Origin: Lewinella cohaerens DSM 23179
Lineage (GTDB): Bacteria > Bacteroidota > Bacteroidia > Chitinophagales > Saprospiraceae
Assembly (NCBI RefSeq): GCF_000379805.1
Contig: NZ_KB903543.1
Coordinates: 66,238 to 98,815 of the forward strand
Length of the DNA stretch: 32,578 nt
Direction: 5' to 3'
Made by a program: the position numbers and the translations under genes. Of the stretch, positions 26,066-32,578 are shown piece by piece (positions within the stretch are counted from its first letter, which is position 1; each line of letters starts with the position of its first letter). A model generated the notes under the pieces. The model was not told the DNA's origin. It was given only the letters and a program-made list of their open reading frames with translations, and ran no database searches.

Positions 26066-26749
26066 ATGGGAACTTCCTCTTTTGCCTACCTCAACGAATT
26101 TACTGCCAATTCTTCAGCAGTCAACACGCTCCAAGATGCCTTTGATCCATTATCTGTGCGCACCTTGGCTCGTGGCACCTATCTCTTCTTACCAGATGAT
26201 CGAGCCGATATGGTTTATTATATCCAAGAGGGCCAAATAAAGCTGGGCACCTATGGTGCTGGTGGCAAGGAAATCACCAAAGCTATTTACAGAACAGGAG
26301 AAATCGTAGGCGCCATGGCCTTACTAGGAGAGCAAAAACACCACAACTTTGCCTGCACCCTAGAGCGTGTGAAAGTGCGCGTCATGAAAGTCTCGGAGCT
26401 TCAAAAGAAAATTCGCCAGCATCACAGTCTTCATCTAGAACTGATGCGCCTCGTAGGCCAACGCTTACTAGCTACAGAACATCGCCTGGAATCTATGGTA
26501 TTCAAAAACTCTCGAAGTAGAATCATTGAATACCTGCACCAGCTGGGCCAAAAACAAGGGCAACGAGTAGGTTACGAAGTGCTCGTTCGCAAATTCTTCA
26601 CTCATCAGGAAATTGCCAACCTAACGGCTACTTCCCGACAGACGGTAACGACCATCCTGAACGAACTGCGCAATGACAACATCATCACCTTTAATCGCAA
26701 ACGATTACTGATTAGAGATATGGAGTTGTTGGCAAAGAAAGTAGGGTGA
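26066..26749 (+). CDS. Crp/Fnr-family transcriptional regulator
   Basis: This 227-residue protein has an N-terminal cyclic-nucleotide-binding-like beta-roll (about 25-125: 'YYIQEGQIKLGTYGAGGKEITKAIYRTGEIVGAMALLG'). A dimerisation helix (about 128-160) and a C-terminal winged helix (about 170-225) follow. The recognition helix 'TATSRQTVTTILNELRNDNI' aligns with that of Crp, keeping its first Arg but having Gln and Thr at the other two base-contact positions. Only one Cys is present, so it is not an iron-sulphur Fnr. The canonical cAMP-binding Arg/Ser pair is not evident, so the ligand is unknown. It is divergent from xylB and 0.4 kb from the YceI cluster whose promoter has a Crp-like palindrome. 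Either could be a target. Confidence 0.93.
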   Translation: MGTSSFAYLNEFTANSSAVNTLQDAFDPLSVRTLARGTYLFLPDDRADMVYYIQEGQIKLGTYGAGGKEITKAIYRTGEIVGAMALLGEQKHHNFACTLERVKVRVMKVSELQKKIRQHHSLHLELMRLVGQRLLATEHRLESMVFKNSRSRIIEYLHQLGQKQGQRVGYEVLVRKFFTHQEIANLTATSRQTVTTILNELRNDNIITFNRKRLLIRDMELLAKKVG

Positions 26750-26756
26750 AATTTCA

Positions 26757-26778
26757 CTGTACTAGGTACTTAGTACAG
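26757..26778 (+). terminator. short hairpin after the Crp/Fnr gene
   Basis: A 7-bp perfect stem CTGTACT/AGTACAG (26757-26763 with 26772-26778) with an 8-nt loop starts 8 bp after the regulator stop. It is a possible terminator; no U-tract follows. Confidence 0.4.
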
Positions 26779-26868
26779 GTATAGGGATTTCGAGAACCCT
26801 AAATGGGTACAATACCAAGTACTATCTGCTTTTTACCTAGCACGAGAAGGTATAAAATGTTCAAAACG

Positions 26869-27122
26869 CTAGTGCTTTGTCAAGTTTGAAACTTCGGGTT
26901 GATGCTTGGTGATTTGTTCGTTACGCTTGGTAGGTGGTGTTTATCCCGATCCTCGGGATTCGCGGCGGTGCTCGCTAAAGCTCGCGGTCAGCGCGGCTGC
27001 CGCCGACACAGTCGGTACCACCGTGATCCCGACTTTTAGTTGAGAGAACACTGCCAGTCCGGCGTAAAAGTGCAAAACCCAAGCTTTTGAACACCGCATA
27101 TTCAAACTTGACAAGCCACTAG
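26869..27122. repeat. 254-bp element with 22-bp terminal inverted repeats
   Basis: The left end 26869-26890 and the reverse complement of 27101-27122 are identical at 20 of 22 positions (CTAGTG..TTGTCAAGTTTGAA). The interior is strongly GC-rich in its middle, with a perfect ATCCCGA/TCGGGAT hairpin (26943-26959) and further GC palindromes. No transposase frame and no clear target duplication are seen. It resembles a non-autonomous or dispersed intergenic repeat. Confidence 0.5.
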
Positions 27123-27132
27123 TCATAAATCA

Positions 27133-27765
27133 CTAATCAGCAGACAATACCAGCACCAGGTCCATATTGATGGTGATGCAATTATCAACTTTAATAGCGC
27201 CCATCATAGCACGAGGAGGTTCGATATTGAAATTGGTTAGGTAAATGGGTTTGGCCCCAACGAAGCGATAACGTTGATAACCGAGGTGAGTACCTCTAAT
27301 GTGCATAATTACGTCTCTGGCTTCACCGGCTATCGTCAGGCGCAAGCGGGCTTGCAGGTCTTCCCATTCATGGCATTCTCCAAACAGCTTATGATCATGA
27401 GCTTTTACGCTCAACAACTGTATATCTACAGAAGGGTGCTTTTCGGCTGCCAGGGCTTCGTACATGTCTTTGTTCATGACCCGGTTACCGCAATCAAGTG
27501 CCTCCACCGGCAATTGCAAAAGACTGTTTACGAAAGTAAAACCATTGCCTTGTTCGGCCGCCATCGTAAACCGCCCGCCCTGAAGAGAAGACGTACAATG
27601 GCAAGTGAAATCAATGACGTTGCTACTGCCTTCCAGGTACAGCTTACTTTCCTGATCAATTGTATAGGAAAAAGAAGAACGCTCCGCAAAAACAGGATCG
27701 GGCTTCACGGGTAGAAAAGCCGTAAACATTCCAATGGAAAACAGTGCAAAGAGTAAGCTTTTCAT
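27133..27765 (-). CDS. YceI-family periplasmic protein
   Basis: This 210-residue protein has a signal peptide (about 1-22) and a YceI lipocalin-like barrel. 'LYLEGSSNVIDFTCHCTSSLQ' is the family's 'GTSN.H.F.' opening. 'MNKDMYEALAAEKHPSVDIQ' and the terminal 'FNIEPPRAMMGAIKVDNCITI' are the conserved later strands. YceI proteins bind isoprenoid or lipid-like molecules in a central pocket, often for periplasmic or respiratory functions. Here a Cys pair ('FTCHC') and two further Cys ('FGECHE', 'DNCIT') are unusual and could form disulfides or bind a ligand. It is the last gene of the YceI-porin-YceI cluster. Confidence 0.88.
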   Translation of the reverse strand: MKSLLFALFSIGMFTAFLPVKPDPVFAERSSFSYTIDQESKLYLEGSSNVIDFTCHCTSSLQGGRFTMAAEQGNGFTFVNSLLQLPVEALDCGNRVMNKDMYEALAAEKHPSVDIQLLSVKAHDHKLFGECHEWEDLQARLRLTIAGEARDVIMHIRGTHLGYQRYRFVGAKPIYLTNFNIEPPRAMMGAIKVDNCITINMDLVLVLSAD

Positions 27766-27782
27766 AATTCAGACAGGTAGCA

Positions 27783-27823
27783 GAAAGCCTCCCGGAAAGC
27801 GATATGCTTGCGGGGAGGCTTTC
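27783..27823 (-). terminator. hairpin between the porin and the second YceI gene
   Basis: An 11-bp stem GAAAGCCTCCC/GGGAGGCTTTC (27783-27793 with 27813-27823) carries a 19-nt loop. It lies 31 bp after the porin stop and 18 bp before the downstream YceI start. On the minus strand the stem ends in CTTTC. It may stop most transcripts or protect the upstream message. Confidence 0.55.
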
Positions 27824-27853
27824 GTCGTTCAAAATTTATTATTGTGATATTGC

Positions 27854-29179
27854 TTAGAAACCAACCGCGGCCTCTACCATTACACCTTTGAAGTAACCTT
27901 CGTTGAAGATGTTCTCACTTGGGTAGTCCTTATACTGCTGATCTACATAAGATAACTTGAGCAGTAAGTTAGGCGTTGGGAACCATCCTGCAGCAATCTC
28001 CATACGGTTTACGGTAAGGTCCATAGGTTCTTCGCTAGCGTCCGTTATTCTGGAACTCAGCGCACCAGTAACCGTATTGTATCGAGCACCTACGTACACC
28101 TGTTCGCGAGGAAGGAAACGGTAAATACCTTCTACAGCGATCTGGCTTACTTGACGCTTTTCAGGGTTTTCAGCATTTTCTTTGCGAGGGTCACTGCTGG
28201 CGTAGCCCTGAGACTGCTCGTAGGTAGCAAACAATTCAAATCCTTGAACTTTCACAAAGGGGTTGATCTGGAAGCTGGTTACGTTTGTCGTAAAGCCAGG
28301 GTTCAAGCGGCCAGAGAAATCTCCCTGTGAAGCTGCTGATTCCATTACTTCGTAGAAACGAGATCCTGCACGGTCACCACCATAAAGGGTACTACGTCCT
28401 GATTCGGGGTTCATGTATACGCTACCAGACAGGCGGAAGCGAGTGGTCTCGTTCAGTTGTTTGTCAAAAGCTAGCTTACCGTAGACAGATGCTTTGCGAG
28501 TATTATTTGTTACATCTCCTTTGATAAGGCCATTAGAAGCACCGACCATTACCATGAGGTTCTGGGAAGGGAAAGCGTACACCTCACCACCGATCTCGGT
28601 GGCAAAAGCGTCCATGATGTAGTTGCCTACAAACGGGTTCCAGATGGCGTTACCATTATCTGTACGGCGGAAGTGCTGATCACCATAGTTCACCTCCATG
28701 TGGCCGATTTTCACCCGCAGGTATTTGTCGAACCAATCGGAGTTGTTAAACATAGGCAGCTTATCCACCTGGATGTATCCTCCTTTTACCCAAAATTCTG
28801 AGTGGTGGCGAGAAGACATATAGTTTTCCAAAGATACCCGAATACCGTCTTCAAGTTGAAAATCAAGGTTAAGGTTGGCCGTAGCCAAGTTGAAGCCACT
28901 ACCCAAATCGTACAATGCATTTAGGTTAGAACCGTCTGGGCCGAGGATTTCGTCGGCGCTATTGCCGTGCTCCAGTCCTTGATACTGCTGCGTAAAGCTA
29001 CCTCCTACTCTTAGGAAACGCTTATCGAAGGTCGTGGTCATATCCTTTGCAGGTTCGAAAACGTTGACCCCGTCTTGATCGTAAGGGCGCCAGTTTGAGA
29101 CCTGAGCAGCAGCTTGTTGCCACATGCCGAAGCTAATTAACAGGATAAATAGGGAACGGAAAAAAGTGGTGGTTTTCAT
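27854..29179 (-). CDS. outer-membrane porin-like beta-barrel protein
   Basis: This 441-residue protein has a signal peptide (about 1-25, ending QAAAQ) followed by alternating amphipathic strands. Porin-like segments include 'TANLNLDFQLEDGIRVSLENYMSSRHHSEFWVKGGYIQVD' (read in parts), 'LRVKIGHMEVNYGDQHFRRTDNG', 'FELFATYEQSQGY' and a C-terminal strand ending in F ('GVMVEAAVGF'). The final aromatic residue is typical of barrels inserted by BamA. The substrate is unknown. Flanking YceI genes on the same strand suggest a shared function in uptake or handling of a small, perhaps hydrophobic, compound. Confidence 0.8.
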   Translation of the reverse strand: MKTTTFFRSLFILLISFGMWQQAAAQVSNWRPYDQDGVNVFEPAKDMTTTFDKRFLRVGGSFTQQYQGLEHGNSADEILGPDGSNLNALYDLGSGFNLATANLNLDFQLEDGIRVSLENYMSSRHHSEFWVKGGYIQVDKLPMFNNSDWFDKYLRVKIGHMEVNYGDQHFRRTDNGNAIWNPFVGNYIMDAFATEIGGEVYAFPSQNLMVMVGASNGLIKGDVTNNTRKASVYGKLAFDKQLNETTRFRLSGSVYMNPESGRSTLYGGDRAGSRFYEVMESAASQGDFSGRLNPGFTTNVTSFQINPFVKVQGFELFATYEQSQGYASSDPRKENAENPEKRQVSQIAVEGIYRFLPREQVYVGARYNTVTGALSSRITDASEEPMDLTVNRMEIAAGWFPTPNLLLKLSYVDQQYKDYPSENIFNEGYFKGVMVEAAVGF

Positions 29180-29223
29180 AACTTAATTATTAAGACAATG
29201 AATGATTTTAAATTAGTTGGTTG

Positions 29224-29793
29224 TTAGTTAGGGCTGAGGGTCAGGTTGAAGTTAATCGTCACTTCGTCACCTGTAGTCATCGTACCCAATAGGGCCGTCG
29301 GTGGGTCAATCCCGAAATCTGTCATTTTCATGGGGTAAGCACCACTCACTTGATATTGGCCATCGGCCAATGGAGTGATCATTACTTCCAGGTTTATTGT
29401 TTTGGTAACTCCTGCCACCGATAGTCGACCTTTGGCAGCTACCTTTGTACCCTTGTTCGTAATCGTAGCACTGGTCATCGTAAAGACGATATTGGGATGC
29501 TCTTCTTCTTTCAGCGCATCGTACGTTTTGCCATCCATAATCCGGCCTTTGGTACTGATAATACCATCGACAGGAATATTGACTTTTACGTCACTCAGCT
29601 CGCTCAGTATGCCATCGGAAAAGTTAAAAGTTCCCCGCCAGCTGATCTTCGTTACAGCAGATTCCCAATCGTGTACATTAGAAGTACCGGAGATGCTAAA
29701 ATCAGATTTAATCAGTCGATAAGATTGCCCACTCAAAGGGGCGATGACTAGCGTCGTCAGGAAGGTAAGAAGGAGAAAATTTAAAGCTTTCAT
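29224..29793 (-). CDS. YceI-family periplasmic protein
   Basis: This 189-residue protein starts with a signal peptide (MKALNFLLLTFLTTLVIAPLSGQ). It then shows a standard YceI barrel: 'FSISGTSNVHDWESAVTKI' with the conserved S-N-V-H-D-W, 'IMDGKTYDALKEEEHPNIVF', 'LSVAGVTKTINLEVMI' and 'KMTDFGIDPPTALLGTMTTGDEVTINF'. Unlike its partner at 27133 it has no cysteines in the mature part. It is the first gene of the cluster. A palindromic operator candidate lies about 64-91 bp upstream of its start. Confidence 0.93.
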   Translation of the reverse strand: MKALNFLLLTFLTTLVIAPLSGQSYRLIKSDFSISGTSNVHDWESAVTKISWRGTFNFSDGILSELSDVKVNIPVDGIISTKGRIMDGKTYDALKEEEHPNIVFTMTSATITNKGTKVAAKGRLSVAGVTKTINLEVMITPLADGQYQVSGAYPMKMTDFGIDPPTALLGTMTTGDEVTINFNLTLSPN

Positions 29794-29817
29794 TTTGCTT
29801 TGCTTGCTGGTTCAAGG

Positions 29818-29825
29818 CAAAGATG
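29818..29825 (-). promoter_or_regulatory. possible -7 box for the YceI/porin cluster
   Basis: The minus strand reads CATCTTTG, one mismatch from TAnnTTTG, 24 bp upstream of the YceI ATG. It would place the transcription start near 29811. No good -33 element is evident. Confidence 0.35.
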
Positions 29826-29856
29826 TGGGCTTATTAATAGTATTACTATTACATTT

Positions 29857-29884
29857 ATCACTACAGTTTAGTGATTTAAATCAC
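29857..29884. promoter_or_regulatory. overlapping palindromes, candidate Crp/Fnr operator
   Basis: GTGATTTAAATCAC (29871-29884) is a perfect 14-bp palindrome. With its flanks, AGTGA-N6-TCACA, it is one base from the Crp consensus TGTGA-N6-TCACA. A second inverted repeat ATCACTA/TAGTGAT (29857-29863 with 29869-29875) overlaps it. The centre lies roughly 66 bp upstream of the inferred transcription start, a usual distance for class I activation. Confidence 0.5.
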
Positions 29885-30187
29885 ATAAGCGTTAATTGGA
29901 TCGAAAGGTATAAACATGACTCTATCAACTACAACAAAATCCTCCCTTAACTACCCTTTAATCAAAGATTTAGCAGCCGAAGCACGGTCAATAAAAACAA
30001 TACCATTTGATCTACTCATACAGTGCCGCTCCCCGAAAACGAATACTCCTATTTAGCGTATATAGCTGGTTTCCGAGGTCAAATCCCGTGAGGTAATTCC
30101 TGTCAGGTGTCCCTGTCCAAGATCGTCGTTTCCTTCTCACGTAGCGTCTATACCCTTCGCCTATTTTCCCGATAGTCACCGTTGATT

Positions 30188-31918
30188 CTATTTATAAACG
30201 ATCTCCGTATCTGGCAAAGCCTTTCGCAACCGCGGAATGATCGCTGGCGGCAGCGGGTTGTCTGCAATATTCAACACCCGCAAATGCCGCATTCGAAAGA
30301 TACTACGTGGCAATTCCGTCAGTTCATTCCCTGAAATATCCAATTCCTCCAGCTGTTCCAGTATTTTCAAATCGGCAGGCAACTCCGTCAACTTGCAGTC
30401 GTGCACCGACAATTTCCGCAGGTTCTCCAGGTTAAGTATCGGTGTCCAGGCTGCTGCTACCTCATGGTAGTTCAGGTTCAGGTTTTCCAAAGCAGTGAGT
30501 GTAGGTAAGATTTGAGTAAAACCTTCAGGCAAAGGGAATACCTGCTGACGAAAAATCATCCGCCGCCGAGCGCCCAGGTTTATCCGTATCACTTCTTCTT
30601 TCGCTACTTCGGCTATTTGCTCCCAACGGGTAAACACAAAATCAGGGCTCAACCAATACTTCCCCGTAGCTAACCATTCCAGCCGATAGGCAGGCACATA
30701 AGTCCCTTCATTGTAGTTGCAGCCTACCACACCCGGTATTGGCAGCCAAACTTCGCGGCACGAATCTTGCCAGACCACTTGCCCACTGGTATCCAGTAAT
30801 TGATAATTCCTGACATTCCTGTAGCGAGCCAAACTACCAGGCCTATGCATCACGGGGCCCCGTTGTCTCATCGTCCCCTCACAGCGTTTTGGATCACCAG
30901 GGGCACCTACAATCGCCAAACCGTATCGAAAACTATTGGCATAGCAGTAACGCGCAGCAATGGCCCACTCCCCCTGCCTATCAAGGTACCCCAGATGGCC
31001 TGTAAGTGTATCATGGGCCAGCGCCCTGCCGTCCTCATAGTCGAGCAGATAATCAAACTGTGGTGCTTTCACCCACTGCCCATCCGTATTTAAAATGCCC
31101 AACTTACGGTCAGTCGCAGCCGTACCTACAATCAGCCTACCTTCGCTAAAAGCATTGGCACCTCGGTACGTTATTTCCAAATCCGGATGCAGCAGCCGAC
31201 CAGTAGTATCAATAACCTGTAGTTGATTTTCTTTTCCTTTTACCAAAAGGTAGCCACCTTCACTGAAGGGCCAAGCCGAATTAATTTGCCAGTGGTTTAT
31301 CGTCGGGTTGGCCAGTGTATCCCAGGACAGTTCCTTCCCGCGGCGACTCTTCAAGTGGAGCAGGTAACTTTGTTCCAAAGTGTCTTTTACAAAAAAACAA
31401 TCTTTACCCAGATCCACTATCGCTTTATAGACAGGAGGCACGAAAAACTGCCCTAAAGTATCCATTAACCCCTGATAAGCACCGCTCCCTACTACCGTTA
31501 GCCCTCGTTCATCAAACTTACTGAGCATCTTCAGTTCCCTGCCCAGTACATAGCCATCTTTGTGCCACAGCACCCCTCGTTCGCCATCCATAATTACAAA
31601 AAGCAACTGGCTGCCCATTTCTCGGGCCCACGTAAACTGAGACAATTCTTCAATGCTACCATCCAGGTGCAGCAAGGCATAGTCATTGGGCGCCGGATAC
31701 TTGCCGTTTTTCCATAGTAGTATTGGCCACTCTTTTACCGGAGCCATAGCAGCATCGTGCCCCGATACACGCCACTCTCCCGGCAGTTCATGCAATGTTT
31801 TGCCTTCCGAAGTCACGATCCAGCCCCCCTTATCGCCTGCGTAGGCACGTACGTAAATGTGTTGCCCCCACAGGCCAAGACATGGTAGCAGGGCGAAAAG
31901 TAAAAACAGGTTTTTCAT
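30188..31918 (-). CDS. secreted WG-repeat and leucine-rich-repeat protein
   Basis: This 576-residue protein has a signal peptide (MKNLFLLFALLPCLGLWGQ). The central region (about 100-400) reads as degenerate WG/KWG-type repeats ('LGILNTDGQWVKAPQFDYLLDYEDGRALA', in parts, and 'LGYLDRQGEWAIAARYCYANSF'). The C-terminal ~110 residues hold leucine-rich repeats: 'LTALENLNLNYHEV', 'LENLRKLSVHDCKLTELPAD', 'LEQLEELDISGNELTELPRS', 'MRHLRVLNIADNPL'. Both modules are protein-interaction scaffolds. No enzymatic motif is seen. There is no T9SS tail, so it may stay periplasmic. It is a single-gene unit with a 7-bp tandem repeat in its leader. Confidence 0.8.
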   Translation of the reverse strand: MKNLFLLFALLPCLGLWGQHIYVRAYAGDKGGWIVTSEGKTLHELPGEWRVSGHDAAMAPVKEWPILLWKNGKYPAPNDYALLHLDGSIEELSQFTWAREMGSQLLFVIMDGERGVLWHKDGYVLGRELKMLSKFDERGLTVVGSGAYQGLMDTLGQFFVPPVYKAIVDLGKDCFFVKDTLEQSYLLHLKSRRGKELSWDTLANPTINHWQINSAWPFSEGGYLLVKGKENQLQVIDTTGRLLHPDLEITYRGANAFSEGRLIVGTAATDRKLGILNTDGQWVKAPQFDYLLDYEDGRALAHDTLTGHLGYLDRQGEWAIAARYCYANSFRYGLAIVGAPGDPKRCEGTMRQRGPVMHRPGSLARYRNVRNYQLLDTSGQVVWQDSCREVWLPIPGVVGCNYNEGTYVPAYRLEWLATGKYWLSPDFVFTRWEQIAEVAKEEVIRINLGARRRMIFRQQVFPLPEGFTQILPTLTALENLNLNYHEVAAAWTPILNLENLRKLSVHDCKLTELPADLKILEQLEELDISGNELTELPRSIFRMRHLRVLNIADNPLPPAIIPRLRKALPDTEIVYK

Positions 31919-31933
31919 TAGTTTGATTATTTG

Positions 31934-31954
31934 TTGATGGTTGATGGTTCATGG
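31934..31954. repeat. 7-bp tandem repeat in the WG/LRR leader
   Basis: TTGATGG, TTGATGG and TTCATGG follow each other at 31934-31940, 31941-31947 and 31948-31954, then TTGA. The array starts 16 bp upstream of the ATG. Confidence 0.7.
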
Positions 31955-32056
31955 TTGAATTTAAAAAAATGAAACTTATATGCTCTTCTATGAACTTATA
32001 TGGTTCAAAAGTTTCAAGTGCCTTCGGTGCTTCTACCCCATAACTACTTTTCAGCA

Positions 32057-32225
32057 ATTCGACTATTTGGCATCCCCGCCTACTCCGCTAAGGCGTCGTG
32101 CCGGCCGGGCTATCCGCTCCTATGCTCCTTCGCTTTGCTACGGCGCATACCGCTGCTATCCCTGGCTGTGCGCTCCCGATGGAAGATCGGGATGCGCCGT
32201 GCTCCCCTATTCCGTCCGCAAAAAC
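32057..32225. repeat. GC-rich palindromic intergenic element
   Basis: This block contrasts with AT-rich flanks. CGGCGCAT (32141-32148) pairs with ATGCGCCG (32192-32199) and encloses a TCCCGAT/ATCGGGA hairpin (32174-32180 with 32186-32192, 5-nt loop). The left half has short CGG/CCG palindromes. The composition and spurious frames recall dispersed intergenic repeats seen in related Bacteroidota, but that is from memory. Confidence 0.45.
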
Positions 32226-32347
32226 CTTTAAATCCCTACTAATCAAGCACCACTTTTTTTAAAAAACACATCTTTTGCACGTTACCTTTTGCGTAACTTA
32301 CGTTATTAATGCAAGATATTACCTTTCTAATCCAACCCCTTTTAACT

Positions 32348-32578
32348 ATGCGCCATTATCTTTTACCTTTTTTATTGCTCCTTGCTGCCTTTGGTAACCT
32401 GCTCGCGCAGGAAGGCACAACTGCCGAAGCAGAAGCACAGCAATTCTCTGTGTACTTTGCCAGTGCTAGTGCCGAACTAGATGCTGCTGCTCAGGCACAG
32501 CTCCAAAACCTCATCGATCAGCTACAAGGCATGGGCGATTATCGCCTCGAGTTGGCTGCCCATACAGACAGCCGAGGC
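32348..32578 (+). CDS. OmpA-family protein (partial, 5' end only)
   Basis: Translation from the ATG at 32348 gives 77 codons to the window edge. A signal peptide (MRHYLLPFLLLLAAFGNLLAQ) is followed by a short acidic/Gln linker. The start of an OmpA C-terminal-like peptidoglycan-binding domain comes next: 'FSVYFASASAELDAAAQAQL', then 'LELAAHTDSRG', matching the family's 'GHTDS.G' motif. The domain is unusually close to the N-terminus. What follows outside the window will decide the class (OmpA-like lipoprotein, motility-type or multidomain). Confidence 0.78.
   Translation, partial: MRHYLLPFLLLLAAFGNLLAQEGTTAEAEAQQFSVYFASASAELDAAAQAQLQNLIDQLQGMGDYRLELAAHTDSRG

Larger units (their letters stand above)
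26750..27132. other. 383-bp gap between the Crp/Fnr gene and the YceI/porin cluster
   Basis: The left end holds the CTGTACT/AGTACAG hairpin. Most of the rest is occupied by the 254-bp inverted-repeat element. A 61-codon frame on the minus strand (26941-27126) lies wholly within that element and is not supported as a gene. Confidence 0.55.
29794..30187. other. 394-bp gap upstream of the YceI cluster
   Basis: The left third holds the YceI promoter region with its palindromes. From about 29930 to 30187 I see no gene, strong hairpin or repeat. This part lies downstream of the WG/LRR gene stop (30188) on the same strand and probably contains that gene's 3' end and the cluster promoter. Confidence 0.5.
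31919..32347. other. 429-bp divergent gap with leader repeat and GC-rich element
   Basis: This gap holds the WG/LRR leader repeat (31934-31954), a GC-rich palindromic block (32057-32225) and an AT-rich stretch before the OmpA-family start. Frames of about 80 codons across the GC-rich block (31980-32242) are low-complexity and unsupported. No clear -7 box for the OmpA gene is found. Confidence 0.5.

Noticed and set aside
26941-27126. 61-codon minus-strand frame
   Set aside because: Lies wholly inside the 254-bp inverted-repeat element; Ala/Ser/Arg-rich from GC-rich palindromes.
31980-32242. Two overlapping plus-strand frames of about 80 codons
   Set aside because: Produced by the GC-rich palindromic block; low-complexity and without a start context.
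1-32578. CRISPR array, integrase, phage genes, defence system
   Set aside because: No regularly spaced repeats of suitable length, and no recognisable phage, integrase or defence genes on either strand.

Overview
The window looks like chromosomal DNA from a Bacteroidota bacterium, most likely Saprospirales (Lewinella-like); the phylum is much firmer than the genus. The support is: two secreted proteins with C-terminal type IX secretion (T9SS) sorting domains, a TonB-dependent receptor with an N-terminal carboxypeptidase-regulatory-like domain, a LytTR two-component system with a LytS-like kinase, YceI proteins, moderate GC, few Shine-Dalgarno sequences, and TAnnTTTG-type -7 boxes at two promoters. 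No rRNA, tRNA, CRISPR array, integrase or intact transposase was seen.

Layout. 1-1058 (-): a partial outer-membrane beta-barrel gene. 1122-3554 (-): a LytTR response regulator and its 7TM histidine kinase, divergent from a TonB-dependent receptor (3709-6099, +). A well-formed promoter and a 20-bp-period direct repeat, resembling a LytTR operator, lie between them. 6096-6986 (-): an EamA transporter. 7073-10797 (-): a tightly packed four-gene operon encoding a putative circularly permuted ATP-grasp ligase, a GshB-like ATP-grasp ligase, an AstE/aspartoacylase-type zinc hydrolase and a small protein with a very acidic tail, ending in a hairpin. This is the best candidate for an undescribed biosynthetic or modification system. 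11108-15200 (+): two T9SS cargo proteins, one a subtilase with SLH-like repeats. 15201-15808: a non-coding gap with a run of hairpins. 15809-17398 (+): an M28 peptidase. 17484-17993 (-): a GNAT acetyltransferase.

18063-25829 (-) is a xylan/xylose utilisation cluster. In transcription order it reads xylB, xylA, sugar/H+ symporter, cytoplasmic GH43 beta-xylosidase, lipoprotein GH26. The GH26 could break down polymer at the cell surface. The symporter would import sugar, GH43 would trim xylo-oligomers, and XylA plus XylB would feed xylulose-5-phosphate to the pentose phosphate pathway. The xylB promoter has three 11-bp tandem units just upstream of its -33 region. A Crp/Fnr regulator (26066-26749, +) is divergent from it.

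27133-29793 (-) is a YceI / porin / YceI cluster. Its promoter region carries a GTGATTTAAATCAC palindrome that looks like a Crp/Fnr-type site. 30188-31918 (-) is a WG-repeat plus leucine-rich-repeat secreted protein. 32348-32578 (+) is the start of an OmpA-family protein. Several intergenic gaps hold palindromic, probably dispersed elements: a 138-bp MITE-like element between xylB and xylA, a 254-bp inverted-repeat element downstream of the Crp/Fnr gene, and a GC-rich block at 32057-32225.
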